This document shows, piece by piece, positions 31,419-38,650 of a stretch of DNA of 38,650 bases. How positions within the stretch are numbered: the first letter of the stretch is position 1; every line of letters begins with the position of its first letter. Location of the stretch: positions 1-38,650 of the forward strand of contig JAKAPW010000006.1 in the NCBI GenBank assembly GCA_021811935.1, given 5' to 3'. The notes beneath the pieces are model-generated. The model had not been told where the DNA came from and ran no database searches. It was given only the letters and a program-made list of their open reading frames with translations. The translations under genes were made by a program, and so were the position numbers. The DNA is from an archaeon. Its GTDB lineage: Archaea > Thermoproteota > Nitrososphaeria > Conexivisphaerales > DTJL01.

Positions 31419-32604
31419 CCTTCCTGAAGGCCAGGTAGACGGCCACGTCGTACGCCGTCTTCAGCCCGCCGGCCACGAAGAAGGGCGTGGACATCATGGC
31501 CTGCTGCAGGACGTACCCCGCCATGCTCGGGCCGAAGGCGGCGCTTACGTTTCTTGACAGGGTGGTGAAGGAGGAGGCGGGCGTCCTCGCCTCCGGCTCC
31601 ACCACCTGCACTATGTACGCCTGCCTGGTGGGGACGTCCATCTGCGACATGGACTGCCTGGCGAAGAGCAGCGCCGCGGCCCAATGGAAGGTGGGGGAGA
31701 GCGGGATCGCCATCAGCAGCAGGTTCGACGGTATGTGGGTGAACACCATCGTCCTCAGCAGCCCTATCCTGTCCGCTATCTTCGCCGCCGCCAGGAACGA
31801 GGCGGCCGTAATCAGGTAGGCCACGGCGAATACATCGCCGACGGAGGAGATGCCGACGCCGAAGGTCAGGTAGAACCAGAGGGATATCACGCTCTGCACT
31901 ACGAAACCGCCGCCGAGGGCGTCGACCGCGAATAGGCCGGAGAGCCTGGCTATCGTCGCCCGGGATTCCGGGGTCAGCTTCCGCCCCGAAGCGGCCGGGG
32001 CGGCCGGCTCTATCCCCTTCCCCATCGACAGGTAGAGCAGGCAGAGCACGACCCCCGCCGCCGTGTACGCGACGAAGAGCGGCCTGAACGCGGCCGCCAC
32101 CTCCAGCCCCGACCCCTGGAGCCGCTCCGGTATCCAGGCGAGCGTGGAGCCGAAGGAGGAGCAGGCGTACCCGACCAGGTTGTAGACCCCGAAGGCGACG
32201 TTCCTCCTCTTCTGCTCCACCGCCTGCGGCAGTATGGCCTGCTCCAGCGAGGAGAAGGGGCCTGCCTCCGTCCCCGTAACGCTCAGGCTTCCGAGGAAGG
32301 CGGCCACGGCCACCGTCGCGACGTCGGAGGAGATGGAGAGGAGCGCTCCCCCCAGGGTCATCAGCACGGAGAACGCCACGAGCGTCCGGCGCCTCCCCAA
32401 CCTGTCGGCGAAGAAGGCGACCAGCGCGGTGGAGAAGGCGCTCCCGAGCATAGCGAGCATCAGCACGGCGCCCACTACGAAGACCGGGGCCCCGAGCTCG
32501 TGCAGGTAGATGCCCAGGGCCACCCCCAGGTACCCGAAGAAGACGGTCCTCGTCGCCTTCGAGGCGTGTATCAGCTTGCCGTCCCTGCTCATCCATCCCA
32601 GCAC
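31402..32604 (-). CDS. Major facilitator superfamily transporter
   Basis: 400 aa with about 12 hydrophobic segments and the motif-A loop FADRLGRRRTL between helices 2 and 3, repeated more weakly as AKIADRIGLLRT in the second half. Charged central linker (GRKLTPESRATI). Looks like a multidrug or organic-acid permease; the substrate is not known. Lies 34 nt after a second MFS gene. An ATG at 32592 is an alternative start. Confidence 0.88.
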   Translation of the reverse strand: MLGWMSRDGKLIHASKATRTVFFGYLGVALGIYLHELGAPVFVVGAVLMLAMLGSAFSTALVAFFADRLGRRRTLVAFSVLMTLGGALLSISSDVATVAVAAFLGSLSVTGTEAGPFSSLEQAILPQAVEQKRRNVAFGVYNLVGYACSSFGSTLAWIPERLQGSGLEVAAAFRPLFVAYTAAGVVLCLLYLSMGKGIEPAAPAASGRKLTPESRATIARLSGLFAVDALGGGFVVQSVISLWFYLTFGVGISSVGDVFAVAYLITAASFLAAAKIADRIGLLRTMVFTHIPSNLLLMAIPLSPTFHWAAALLFARQSMSQMDVPTRQAYIVQVVEPEARTPASSFTTLSRNVSAAFGPSMAGYVLQQAMMSTPFFVAGGLKTAYDVAVYLAFRKVKLKG

Positions 32605-32638
32605 GCAGCCACACCTTCTCCAGTCATATCTTCTGTCG

Positions 32639-33748
32639 TCACACCTTCACCCTGGCCATCAACAGCAGGGGGAGGGCCGAGCCCACGCCCAGCACCGCCC
32701 ACCCGACCTCCCAGGAAAAGACGGCGGATGTGAAGGAGAGGACGGGGAAGAAGAGCATACCGAGCGTTATCTGCACCGTGTTGATCATGGCCAGCGCCGC
32801 GGCGGCGCCCGAGGGGACCCTGTCGTTGACGAAGGCGTAGAACATGGATATCGCCATCTCGTTGAAGAAGCCCATCGCCACCAGGGAGGGGAGGATCAGG
32901 GCGCCGCCCATCGCCCCTATGAGCACGATGGGGAGGACCGCGAGCGCGCCAGCCGACAGCATCAGGAGCTTCCTGCGCCCCGTTCTGTCGTAGACCGCGG
33001 AGGACAGCCCGCCCACTATGCTCGAAAAGAGGAGCAGCGACGTCTCCAGCCCGGAACGCGCGACGCCGCTCCCGAGCACCGTCTGCTGGTACGCGGGCAG
33101 GAGCTGCCCCACTGCGAAGTAGCTCCCCCATGTCCCAGCGAAGGCCAGTGCGGGGACGACCAGCCCCCTGTCCCCGAGCATTTTCACGGCGTCCCGGGCG
33201 CTGTATCTCCCCTTCACGTCGACCCCGCGGACGAACCCGTAGTTGACCGCCGCCACGGCCATCCCCAGCAGCCCTCCGAGCGCCACCCCCGCCTGCCACC
33301 CTATCGCCTGGTGCACCGTCCCCCAGAGGAGGCCACCGGCTCCCCCCAGCCCGAAGGCCGTGTTGTACAACCCCATCATCAGCCCCGGCCTCTCTGGGTA
33401 CAGTCCGAGCAGCACCCCGGCCGCCGAAGCGAAGAAGAATGCGGATCCCACACCGGACACCACCCTGGTCAGCATCACCCATGCGGCCGACGGGTCCAGG
33501 GGGAGCAGGACGTTCCCCGCCGAGAGCACCGCGAGCCCGATGACGTACGTCCTGACGGCCCCCAGCCTGCCGGAGAGCGCCCCCGAGGGAATCTGGAAGG
33601 CGCCCGTGGAGAGGAAGAAGGCGAACGGGATGAGGCCGAGCGCCCACAGTGGTATCCTCCCCGCCGAGGCTATGTCGGGGAGTGCGGGGGAGATTATGAA
33701 CCAGTTGAGGCTGTACACGAACCTCCCGAGCAGCACGAGGGACAGCAC
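32639..33748 (-). CDS. Major facilitator superfamily transporter
   Basis: 369 aa with 11-12 hydrophobic segments. Motif-A is degenerate (ALSGRLGAVRTY), and the second-half copy reads AVYDRTGRRKLL. Helix 1 has a YSLNWFIISPALP signature often seen in MFS_1 proteins. GTG start. Tandem and probably co-transcribed with the following MFS gene, but the two share little obvious sequence, so they are not a recent duplication. Confidence 0.87.
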   Translation of the reverse strand: MLSLVLLGRFVYSLNWFIISPALPDIASAGRIPLWALGLIPFAFFLSTGAFQIPSGALSGRLGAVRTYVIGLAVLSAGNVLLPLDPSAAWVMLTRVVSGVGSAFFFASAAGVLLGLYPERPGLMMGLYNTAFGLGGAGGLLWGTVHQAIGWQAGVALGGLLGMAVAAVNYGFVRGVDVKGRYSARDAVKMLGDRGLVVPALAFAGTWGSYFAVGQLLPAYQQTVLGSGVARSGLETSLLLFSSIVGGLSSAVYDRTGRRKLLMLSAGALAVLPIVLIGAMGGALILPSLVAMGFFNEMAISMFYAFVNDRVPSGAAAALAMINTVQITLGMLFFPVLSFTSAVFSWEVGWAVLGVGSALPLLLMARVKV

Positions 33749-33884
33749 GGCCCCCCTTTTTCCGATCAGAAGAGGTCGACCATCCCCGGCTGGGCCGGCG
33801 TGTGTTATTAAGGTCTGGGCGCCGGCCAGATTGATTTAAAGGCGGCCCGAATCACCACCCACGCGCCGGGGTGGCGGAGTGGCT

Positions 33885-33904
33885 ATGGTGACGCACCACC
33901 ATAG
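33885..33904 (+). other. 20-nt intron in the D loop of tRNA-Ser
   Basis: Exon GTGG pairs with intron CCAT (one G-T), flanked by bulges CT|A and AG|A; the inner helix TGGTG/CACCA closes an ACG loop. Splicing here gives the standard ten-base D loop GAGTGGCTAA, a strong independent check. Confidence 0.85.
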
Positions 33905-33921
33905 AACGCGTCAGCCTCGAG

Positions 33922-33942
33922 ATCTTACGAACAGGGCTGGCA
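33922..33942 (+). other. 21-nt intron at 37/38 of tRNA-Ser
   Basis: Lies between G37 and A38, the canonical archaeal site. The BHB is relaxed: the central helix CTCG/CTGG has one mismatch, and the inner helix TCTT/AGGG uses G-T pairs. The perfect five-pair anticodon stem TCAGC/GCTGA fixes the size; one-base alternatives on the 5' side would still give CGA. Confidence 0.75.
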
Positions 33943-34040
33943 AGCTGATGGGCCCTTGCGGCCCCCATGGGTTCAAGTCCCATCCCCGGCGCCATCAACA
34001 TGGTTAATGTAGCCCTCCCCCCTGCAGGCCGTCGCGGCAA

Positions 34041-35612
34041 TTGGACAGCAGAAAGATACCGAAGACAATGTCGACCCAGCACCCGGACAACGCCACCGTC
34101 CCGCCCTGGGCCGACGGCGAAGCCATACAGGAGGAGGCGGAGCTCCACGAGGCCTTCCACGCCTACCGGGAGTTGGGGTGCAACGAAGTGATGTGGGACT
34201 CCGAAGGGAAGGACGTCGACACGAACGTCGTCAGGAAACTGCTGAGCAACTACCCGGACTATTTCCGGGAGCACGTCATAGGGGAGGACGTCTTCCTGAC
34301 CTACAGGATTCCCAACCCGCAGATAGAGACGGCCGAAAGAAAGATAGTGACGGAGACGCTTCAGACCATACCCCTCAGCGCGGACGTCGCGGGCGTCTTC
34401 TACAACAGGACCTCCACCCCCGTCTTCGAAGTGATACTGCCGTTCACCACGAGCGGGAAGGAGCTGGTCTACCTGCACGAATACTACCACAGGGCGATAG
34501 TCGGCGTCGAGGACATGGTGCTGGACGGCTCCACCAGGGTGAGGGACTGGATAGGGACTTTCCACCCGAAGAAGATCGCGCCGATACCCCTCATAGAGGA
34601 CAGCGACAGCCTGCTCAACGCCGATTCGATAGTCCGGGGCTACCTGTCCGCCGCGAAGGTCACGGGGGTCAGGGTCTTCATAGCGCGCTCCGACCCGGCG
34701 CTGAACTACGGCATGGTACCCGCCGTCCTGCTCTCGAAGGTGGCGCTCTCCAGGCTGGGCTCGCTGGAGGAGGAGACGGGCGCGCGCATATACCCGATCA
34801 TGGGGGTGGGGACGATGCCCTTCAGGGGGCACCTCTCCCCCGAGGACCCGGGGCGATTCCTGGAGGAATACAGGGGGGTGTACACGGTGACCACCCAGTC
34901 CGCCTTCCGCTACGACCACCCGGCCGCCGTCGTGAAGGCCGCCATCTCCACCCTTAACTCCGGCCTGCCGAGCGGCAGGCCGGTCTCCACGGAGGGAGTC
35001 GAGCCGCACCTGAAGTCGGCCATGGCCGGGTTCACGCGCGCCTACCAGACCAGGGTCGAGGAGCTGGCCCCGCTGATCACCGCCGTCGCTTCGCTCGTCC
35101 CCAGGCGGAGGGCGAGGAAGCTCCACATAGGGCTCTTCGGCTACGGGAGGAGCGTAAAGGGCGTCTCCATGCCCAGGGCGATACCCTTCGCCGCCGCTCT
35201 GTACACGCTGGGGATACCACCCGAGCTGCTCGGGGCCGAGGCGATGAAGGGGCTGACGAAGCCAGAATGGGATGCGCTCGGCGCGCATTACCTGAAGATG
35301 AAGGACGACTTCGGGTTCGCCGGGGGGCTGGTCTCCTGGGAGAACATCAATTTGCTGGCCGACAGGCGGACCGACGTGGCCAAGGCAGTGGGGACGAAGG
35401 CGGAGACCGTGAAGTCTTCCCTGGGGATGGTGATGTCCGACCTGTCCGCCGTCGAGGAGTCGCTCTCGGTCAGGCTGGGGCCGACGGGCGGCAGGTTCAA
35501 GAAGCACGAGAACTTCGTCAACAACTTCCTGATATCCTACCTGGAGGGGGAAGAGGCGGAGGCGAGGGCCGCGCTGATGGAGGCGGCGGAGCTCCGCAGG
35601 TGCCTCGGGTGA
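34041..35612 (+). CDS. ppcA: Archaeal-type phosphoenolpyruvate carboxylase
   Basis: 523 aa, the length of the small archaeal PEPC (bacterial PEPC is about 900). Signature RKIPKTMSTQHPDNATVPPW at the N-terminus, EVMWDSEGKDVD, FLTYRIPNP, HPKKIAPIPLIED, FRGHLSPEDPGRF, LFGYGRSVKG and a C-terminal RFKKHENFVNNFL. Carboxylates PEP to oxaloacetate. TTG start at 34041 keeps the RKIPKTM residues that precede STQHPDN in the family; the ATG at 34068 would cut them off. TATA-like GGTTAATG lies 33-40 nt upstream. Confidence 0.95.
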   Translation: MDSRKIPKTMSTQHPDNATVPPWADGEAIQEEAELHEAFHAYRELGCNEVMWDSEGKDVDTNVVRKLLSNYPDYFREHVIGEDVFLTYRIPNPQIETAERKIVTETLQTIPLSADVAGVFYNRTSTPVFEVILPFTTSGKELVYLHEYYHRAIVGVEDMVLDGSTRVRDWIGTFHPKKIAPIPLIEDSDSLLNADSIVRGYLSAAKVTGVRVFIARSDPALNYGMVPAVLLSKVALSRLGSLEEETGARIYPIMGVGTMPFRGHLSPEDPGRFLEEYRGVYTVTTQSAFRYDHPAAVVKAAISTLNSGLPSGRPVSTEGVEPHLKSAMAGFTRAYQTRVEELAPLITAVASLVPRRRARKLHIGLFGYGRSVKGVSMPRAIPFAAALYTLGIPPELLGAEAMKGLTKPEWDALGAHYLKMKDDFGFAGGLVSWENINLLADRRTDVAKAVGTKAETVKSSLGMVMSDLSAVEESLSVRLGPTGGRFKKHENFVNNFLISYLEGEEAEARAALMEAAELRRCLG

Positions 35613-35638
35613 CCGCCGGCGTCCGCCGAACGACGTAA

Positions 35639-35650
35639 AGCCTTATATCG
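35639..35650 (+). promoter_or_regulatory. Promoter of the rRNA operon
   Basis: AGCCTTATATCG, about 190 nt before the 16S start, with purines just upstream (GTAAAG) as a possible BRE. It predicts transcription from about 35673 and a leader of roughly 165 nt that contains a GGCATCGATGCC palindrome and a GGCGGGTCTCGCC hairpin. Confidence 0.6.
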
Positions 35651-35787
35651 CCCATCCCGGTAGGCTTTCTGCACGCTGTTTTGGCGGCATCGATGCCAAG
35701 GCGGGTCTCGCCCGGCTGTGAAGCATCGATCTCCCGGTGTGCATACATCATGAGGGTTCGACCTGTAATGGATCGAATCTGACCATA

Positions 35788-35824
35788 CAGGTTGTTTGCT
35801 ACCACGCAAAAGCCGGTAGTGCTG
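35788..35824 (+). other. 5' strand of the pre-16S processing stem
   Basis: CAGGTTGT, CCAC, GCAA and CCGGTAGTGCTG pair in order with CAGCACTACCGG, TTGC, GTGG and ACAACCTG beyond the 16S 3' end (37517-37552). The AAG bulge on this strand and GAATT bulge on the other flank the 4-bp GCAA/TTGC helix, the BHB topology cut by the tRNA-splicing endonuclease. Confidence 0.85.
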
Positions 35825-35836
35825 TACTCCCGATCG

Positions 35837-35869
<33 letters not shown>

Positions 35870-36591
35870 CGGCATGGGATTAAGCCATGTTAGTCGTGCG
35901 TCCTCCGGCTGTGGAGGGCGCGGCGTACGGCTCAGTAGCACGTAGTCAACCTACCTTGGAGACGCGGACAATCCCGGGAAACTGGGGCTAATCCGTGATA
36001 GGTTCGGAGTCCTGGAATGGCTTCGAGCTCAAAGGGTTGGAGGAGCATGCTTCTTTTATTGCTCCAAGATGGGACTGCGGCCGATCAGGTTGTTGGCGGG
36101 GTAATGGCCCACCAAGCCTATAACCGGTGCGGGCTCTGAGAGGAGGAGCCCGGAGATGGACACTGAGATAAGGGTCCAGGTCCTACGGGGCGCAGCAGGC
36201 GCGAAACCTTCACACTGCGCTAACGCGCGATGAGGCTATACCGAGTGCCACCCGCTGAGGGTGGCTTTTCCACGGTCTAAAACGCCGGGGGAATAAGGGG
36301 AGGGCAAGCCTGGTGTCAGCCGCCGCGGTAATACCAGCTCCCCGAGTGGTCGGGACGATTATTGGGCCTAAAGCATCCGTAGCCGGCTCCATAGGTCTCT
36401 TGTTAAATCCAACGGCTCAACCGTTGGACTGCAGGAGATACCATGGAGCTAGGGGGCGGGAGAGGCGGACGGTACTCCATGGGTAGGGGTAAAATCCTCT
36501 GATCCATGGAAGACCACCAGTGGCGAAGGCGGTCCGCTAGAACGCGCCCGACGGTGAGGGATGAAAGCTGGGGGAGCGAACCGGATTAGAT

Positions 36592-36754
36592 ATGGAGCGG
36601 GGGAGCATATATACGCGCAGCAATCAGTAAGTGCAGTGCTTCACGACAGAATATCTACGGGAAGGATGATTTGGCGAAGTTTGAAGCTCAGATCGGATTC
36701 ACCCACCCTGTCAAGAAGAACGCACTTGCGCGTGCTCTGTCCGTTCCACTAAAT
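36592..36754 (+). other. 163-nt BHB intron in 16S rRNA (E. coli about 793/794)
   Basis: Splits the universal GGATTAGATACCC block. Exon TTAG pairs with intron CTAA, bulges are AT|A on both strands, and the inner helix TGGAGCGG/CCGTTCCA is eight pairs. Splicing restores GATTAGATACCCGGGTAGTCC exactly. The interior contains the homing-endonuclease remnant listed next. Confidence 0.93.
36652..36736 (+). pseudogene. C-terminal remnant of a homing endonuclease in the 16S intron
   Basis: In the frame read AAT ATC TAC GGG the intron encodes NIYGKDDLAKFEAQIGFTHP followed by VKKNALARAL. This resembles the C-terminal block of intron-encoded LAGLIDADG enzymes (a kDL-xxF-xxxIGF-hp-K pattern). There is no start codon with a full reading frame and no LAGLIDADG helix, so it is a relic. 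The 63-aa ORF drawn across it is in a different frame and is spurious. Confidence 0.5.
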
Positions 36755-36868
36755 ACCCGGGTAGTCCCAGCTGTAAACGATGCAGGCTAGGTGATAGGGG
36801 AACTATATGTTTCTCTAGTGCCGCAGGGAAGCCGATAAGCCTGCCGCCTGGGGAGTACGGCTGCAAGG

Positions 36869-36910
<42 letters not shown>

Positions 36911-37330
36911 AAGCCTGCGGTTCAATTGGAGTCAACGCCGGGAACCTTACCAAGGGCGACAGCAGGATGAAGGTCACTCTGAAGAAATTACCAGACGAGC
37001 TGAGAGGAGGTGCATGGCCGTCGTCAGCTCGTGCCGTGAGGCGTCCTGTTAAGTCAGGAAACGAGCGAGACCCACACCACATGTTGCTATCGTTACCCGA
37101 AAGGGTGGCGGGGCTAATTTGTGGGACCGCCACCGCTAAGGTGGAGGAAGGCGTGGGCCACGGCAGGTCAGTATGCCCCGAAACCCTTGGGCCACACGCG
37201 GGCTGCAATGATAGGGACAGCGGGCTCCGACCCCGTAAGGGGGAGGTAATCCCTAAACCCTATCCCAGTTATGACTGAGGGCTGCAACCCGCCCTCACGA
37301 ATCTGGAATCCCTAGTAACCGCGCGTCACC

Positions 37331-37386
<56 letters not shown>

Positions 37387-37516
37387 ATTGGTTCATGGCG
37401 AGGTGGCGTCTTGTTGGCGCTATCGAACCTTGGGTCGATAAGGGGGGAGAAGTCGTAACAAGGTGGCCGTACGGGAACGTGCGGCCGGATCACCTCCTAC
37501 GATAAAGGGAGCCTTG

Positions 37517-37552
37517 CAGCACTACCGGTTGCGAATTGTGGCAGACAACCTG
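37517..37552 (+). other. 3' strand of the pre-16S processing stem
   Basis: Partner of the 5' strand before 16S (see there); CAGCACTACCGG and ACAACCTG are perfectly complementary to it. Confidence 0.85.
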
Positions 37553-37676
37553 GATGTCAGGATGCAGCCATGCATCATAGATGCATGGCGAAGGGCGTAG
37601 CAGGCGGCCCCGCCGGGCCGTCCTGCGATTAACGCCGTGTATAGGAATGCGCAAGCCTTAACGTATCGCTCCCGAT
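37553..37676 (+). other. 16S-23S spacer without tRNA
   Basis: No tRNA-Ala or other tRNA is present. It holds a perfect hairpin CCATGCAT-catag-ATGCATGG (37568-37588) and a GC hairpin CGGCCC-cgcc-GGGCCG near 37605-37620. The rest probably forms the 5' half of the pre-23S processing stem, whose partner lies outside the window. Confidence 0.7.
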
Positions 37677-38169
37677 GGGTGCTACGACGCCATCTGGTGG
37701 ATGGCTTGGCTTGGGTGACGACGAAGGGCGTGGCAAGCTGCGATATGCCCCGGGGAGATGCAAGCAGTCTTCGATCCGGGGACGCCCGAATGGGACTTCC
37801 CTCCCAAGGGAAACCTTGGGAAGCCGGGCCGCAAGGTCCGGCGGTGAACCTCCCGAAGGGAAGCATCTGAGTAGGGAGAGGAAAAGAAATCAAATGAGAT
37901 CCCCTGAGTAGGGGCGACCGAAACGGGGAGAGCCCAAACCGAATCCCGTGCGGCAACGCATGGGAGATGTAGTGTGCCCGGCGGCGTTAGCTGGCCTGAT
38001 CCTTTAGCTGAAGTGGCCTGGAAGGGCCCGGAATAGATGGTGAAACCCCAGTAGGCGAAAGGGGAGAGGGTCGGTGCCGCCGGGAAGAGTACCTGGCCTT
38101 GGCAGTGGCTAGGGAAGATGGGGGAAAGCAGCCTCCAAGGCTAAACACAACCCAAGACCGATAGCGCAA

Positions 38170-38201
<32 letters not shown>

Positions 38202-38348
38202 GGAAGGGGGGTGAAAAGAGCCTGAAACCAGATGGTTACAGACGTGTGCCGCCTGGAAGGACTCAGAATCCTGTTGCCGGTCCGCAAGGGCCGGCTGCTG
38301 GACGAGGGTCCGGGGTGGCACGGTCCGTCTAGAAATCACCCGAGGTGC

Positions 38349-38357
38349 ATAAATATG
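38349..38357 (+). promoter_or_regulatory. TATA-like box inside the 23S intron
   Basis: ATAAATATG lies 19-27 nt before the GTG of the endonuclease frame, the same spacing as the leaderless genes of this window, so the intron ORF may have had its own promoter. Confidence 0.45.
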
Positions 38358-38375
38358 GGCGTCGTGTGAGAGCTT

Positions 38376-38567
38376 GTGATCCTGAACGAGACTTCAGCTT
38401 ACATTCTAGGATTCGTCTTGGGAGATGGACACATCTCCAAGGCCGTCCGACTCTTCAATTACGGTGATTGGTCCGTCTTCCGGCTCAATGGCCGGGGACA
38501 ACTGAAGCTCGTCTCAAGACACTTGTTTCTCAGACATCCACGTCTGTTGCGTGCCCTCGGTGACTAG
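38376..38567 (+). pseudogene. Truncated LAGLIDADG homing endonuclease in the 23S intron
   Basis: 63 aa: a LAGLIDADG helix AYILGFVLGDGHIS directly after the start, then SKAVRLFNYGDW and a basic tail. Complete enzymes of this kind have 130-200 residues, so most of the core and the C-terminal block are gone. The stop TAG falls inside the CTAG of the splice-site helix, meaning the coding frame now runs into the intron end. Probably inactive; its loss leaves the intron dependent only on host splicing. Confidence 0.8.
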
Positions 38568-38650
38568 AAACACGGGCCGGGGAGTTCATCTTCATGGCGA
38601 GCTTAAGGGTTAGAAGCCCGAAGGCGGAGGGAAACCGAAACCTCGCAGCG

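Larger units (their letters stand above)
33865..33994 (+). tRNA. trnS: tRNA-Ser (CGA) with two introns
   Basis: Acceptor GCCGGGG/CCCCGGC, discriminator G, encoded CCA, long variable arm TGGGCCCTTGCGGCCCCC and T arm ATGGG-TTCAAGT-CCCAT indicate tRNA-Ser. Removing two insertions restores D arm GCG-GAGTGGCTAA-CGC and anticodon arm TCAGC-CTCGAGA-GCTGA with anticodon CGA. TATA-like GATTTAAAG lies about 25-32 nt upstream. Confidence 0.92.
38335..38569 (+). other. 235-nt BHB intron in 23S rRNA
   Basis: Exon CTAG pairs with intron CTAG; bulges are AA|A on both strands; the inner helix is TCACC/GGTGA. Splicing gives GTCTAGAAACACGGGCC, the conserved uninterrupted sequence. By comparison with eukaryotic GTCTTGAAACACGGACC this is near the start of domain II (about E. 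coli 570, approximate). Confidence 0.93.

Noticed and set aside
31402-33748. Tandem duplication origin of the two MFS genes
   Set aside because: Sizes, motif-A loops and start regions differ clearly; nothing indicates a recent duplication.
33916-33950. Reading the tRNA with anticodon GGC (Ala) by placing the intron earlier
   Set aside because: Loop CTGGCAA would give Ala, but the long variable arm, discriminator G and Ser-type D arm require Ser, which the 37/38 intron provides.
36561-36752. 63-aa ORF across the 16S exon/intron boundary
   Set aside because: It starts in conserved 16S exon sequence and its frame shows no homology; the endonuclease-like peptide is in another frame.

Overview
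The window comes from an archaeon. It carries archaeal 16S rRNA (start ATTCCGGTTGATCC, GTGTCAGCCGCCGCGGTAA form of the 515 region), archaeal information-processing genes (TFS, Rpo11, Rpo4, L10e, L21e, SRP54, Csl4, Dph2/Dph6, Nob1, Pus10, archaeal-type PEP carboxylase), bulge-helix-bulge (BHB) introns in tRNA and rRNA, and AT-rich TATA boxes sitting 25-35 nt before start codons, as expected for leaderless transcripts. The GACTGCTATCGG signature near the 16S start, the Pus10 variant, the absence of tRNA-Ala from the 16S-23S spacer and the high GC suggest a thermophilic member of the Thaumarchaeota/Nitrososphaeria neighbourhood, possibly outside the ammonia oxidisers. That placement is an inference from memory of signatures, not a tree.

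Layout. 1-5.9 kb: end of a tRNA, an alkaline-phosphatase-superfamily hydrolase, HMG-CoA synthase (isoprenoid lipid synthesis), a UspA plus membrane-anchored nuclease pair, and two adjacent ThyX-like genes that seem to divide the usual ThyX motifs between them. 5.9-18.6 kb: housekeeping translation/transcription genes: tRNA-His, TFS, Rpo11, Csl4, Dph2, L10e, a THUMP-type RNA methylase, TrmJ, an Mtq2-like methylase, KsgA, DUF655, Rpo4, L21e, Pus10, SRP54, Dph6, NAD kinase and Nob1, mostly on the minus strand in the gene order usual for archaea. 18.6-22.2 kb: a copper-handling cassette (polytopic GCPTC membrane protein, PadR regulator fused to a TRASH metal-binding domain, YHS-tagged Cu(I) P-type ATPase) ending in a broken CopZ-like gene that abuts a decayed alpha/beta hydrolase. 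22.7-30.1 kb: a catabolic island with a lactonase-like MBL hydrolase, a two-subunit CoA-transferase, an amidohydrolase-2 protein, a UbiD-type decarboxylase, an acyl-CoA ligase and a SAM methyltransferase. 30.2-33.8 kb: intron-containing tRNA-Leu(CAG), an MGMT, an exported/anchored unknown protein and two MFS transporters. 33.8-38.65 kb: tRNA-Ser(CGA) with two introns, PEP carboxylase and the rRNA operon with one intron in 16S and one in the incomplete 23S.

Most notable: the paired ThyX-like genes; four tRNA/rRNA loci or genes interrupted by five BHB-type introns, several at unusual sites; two rRNA introns carrying different remnants of LAGLIDADG homing endonucleases; the PadR-TRASH copper sensor with a repeated AGAT-n-ATATC element at its promoter; and the UbiD/CoA-ligase/CoA-transferase island. 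No CRISPR array, insertion sequence or prophage was seen. No phylogenetic or database search was possible, so family names rest on motif recognition.
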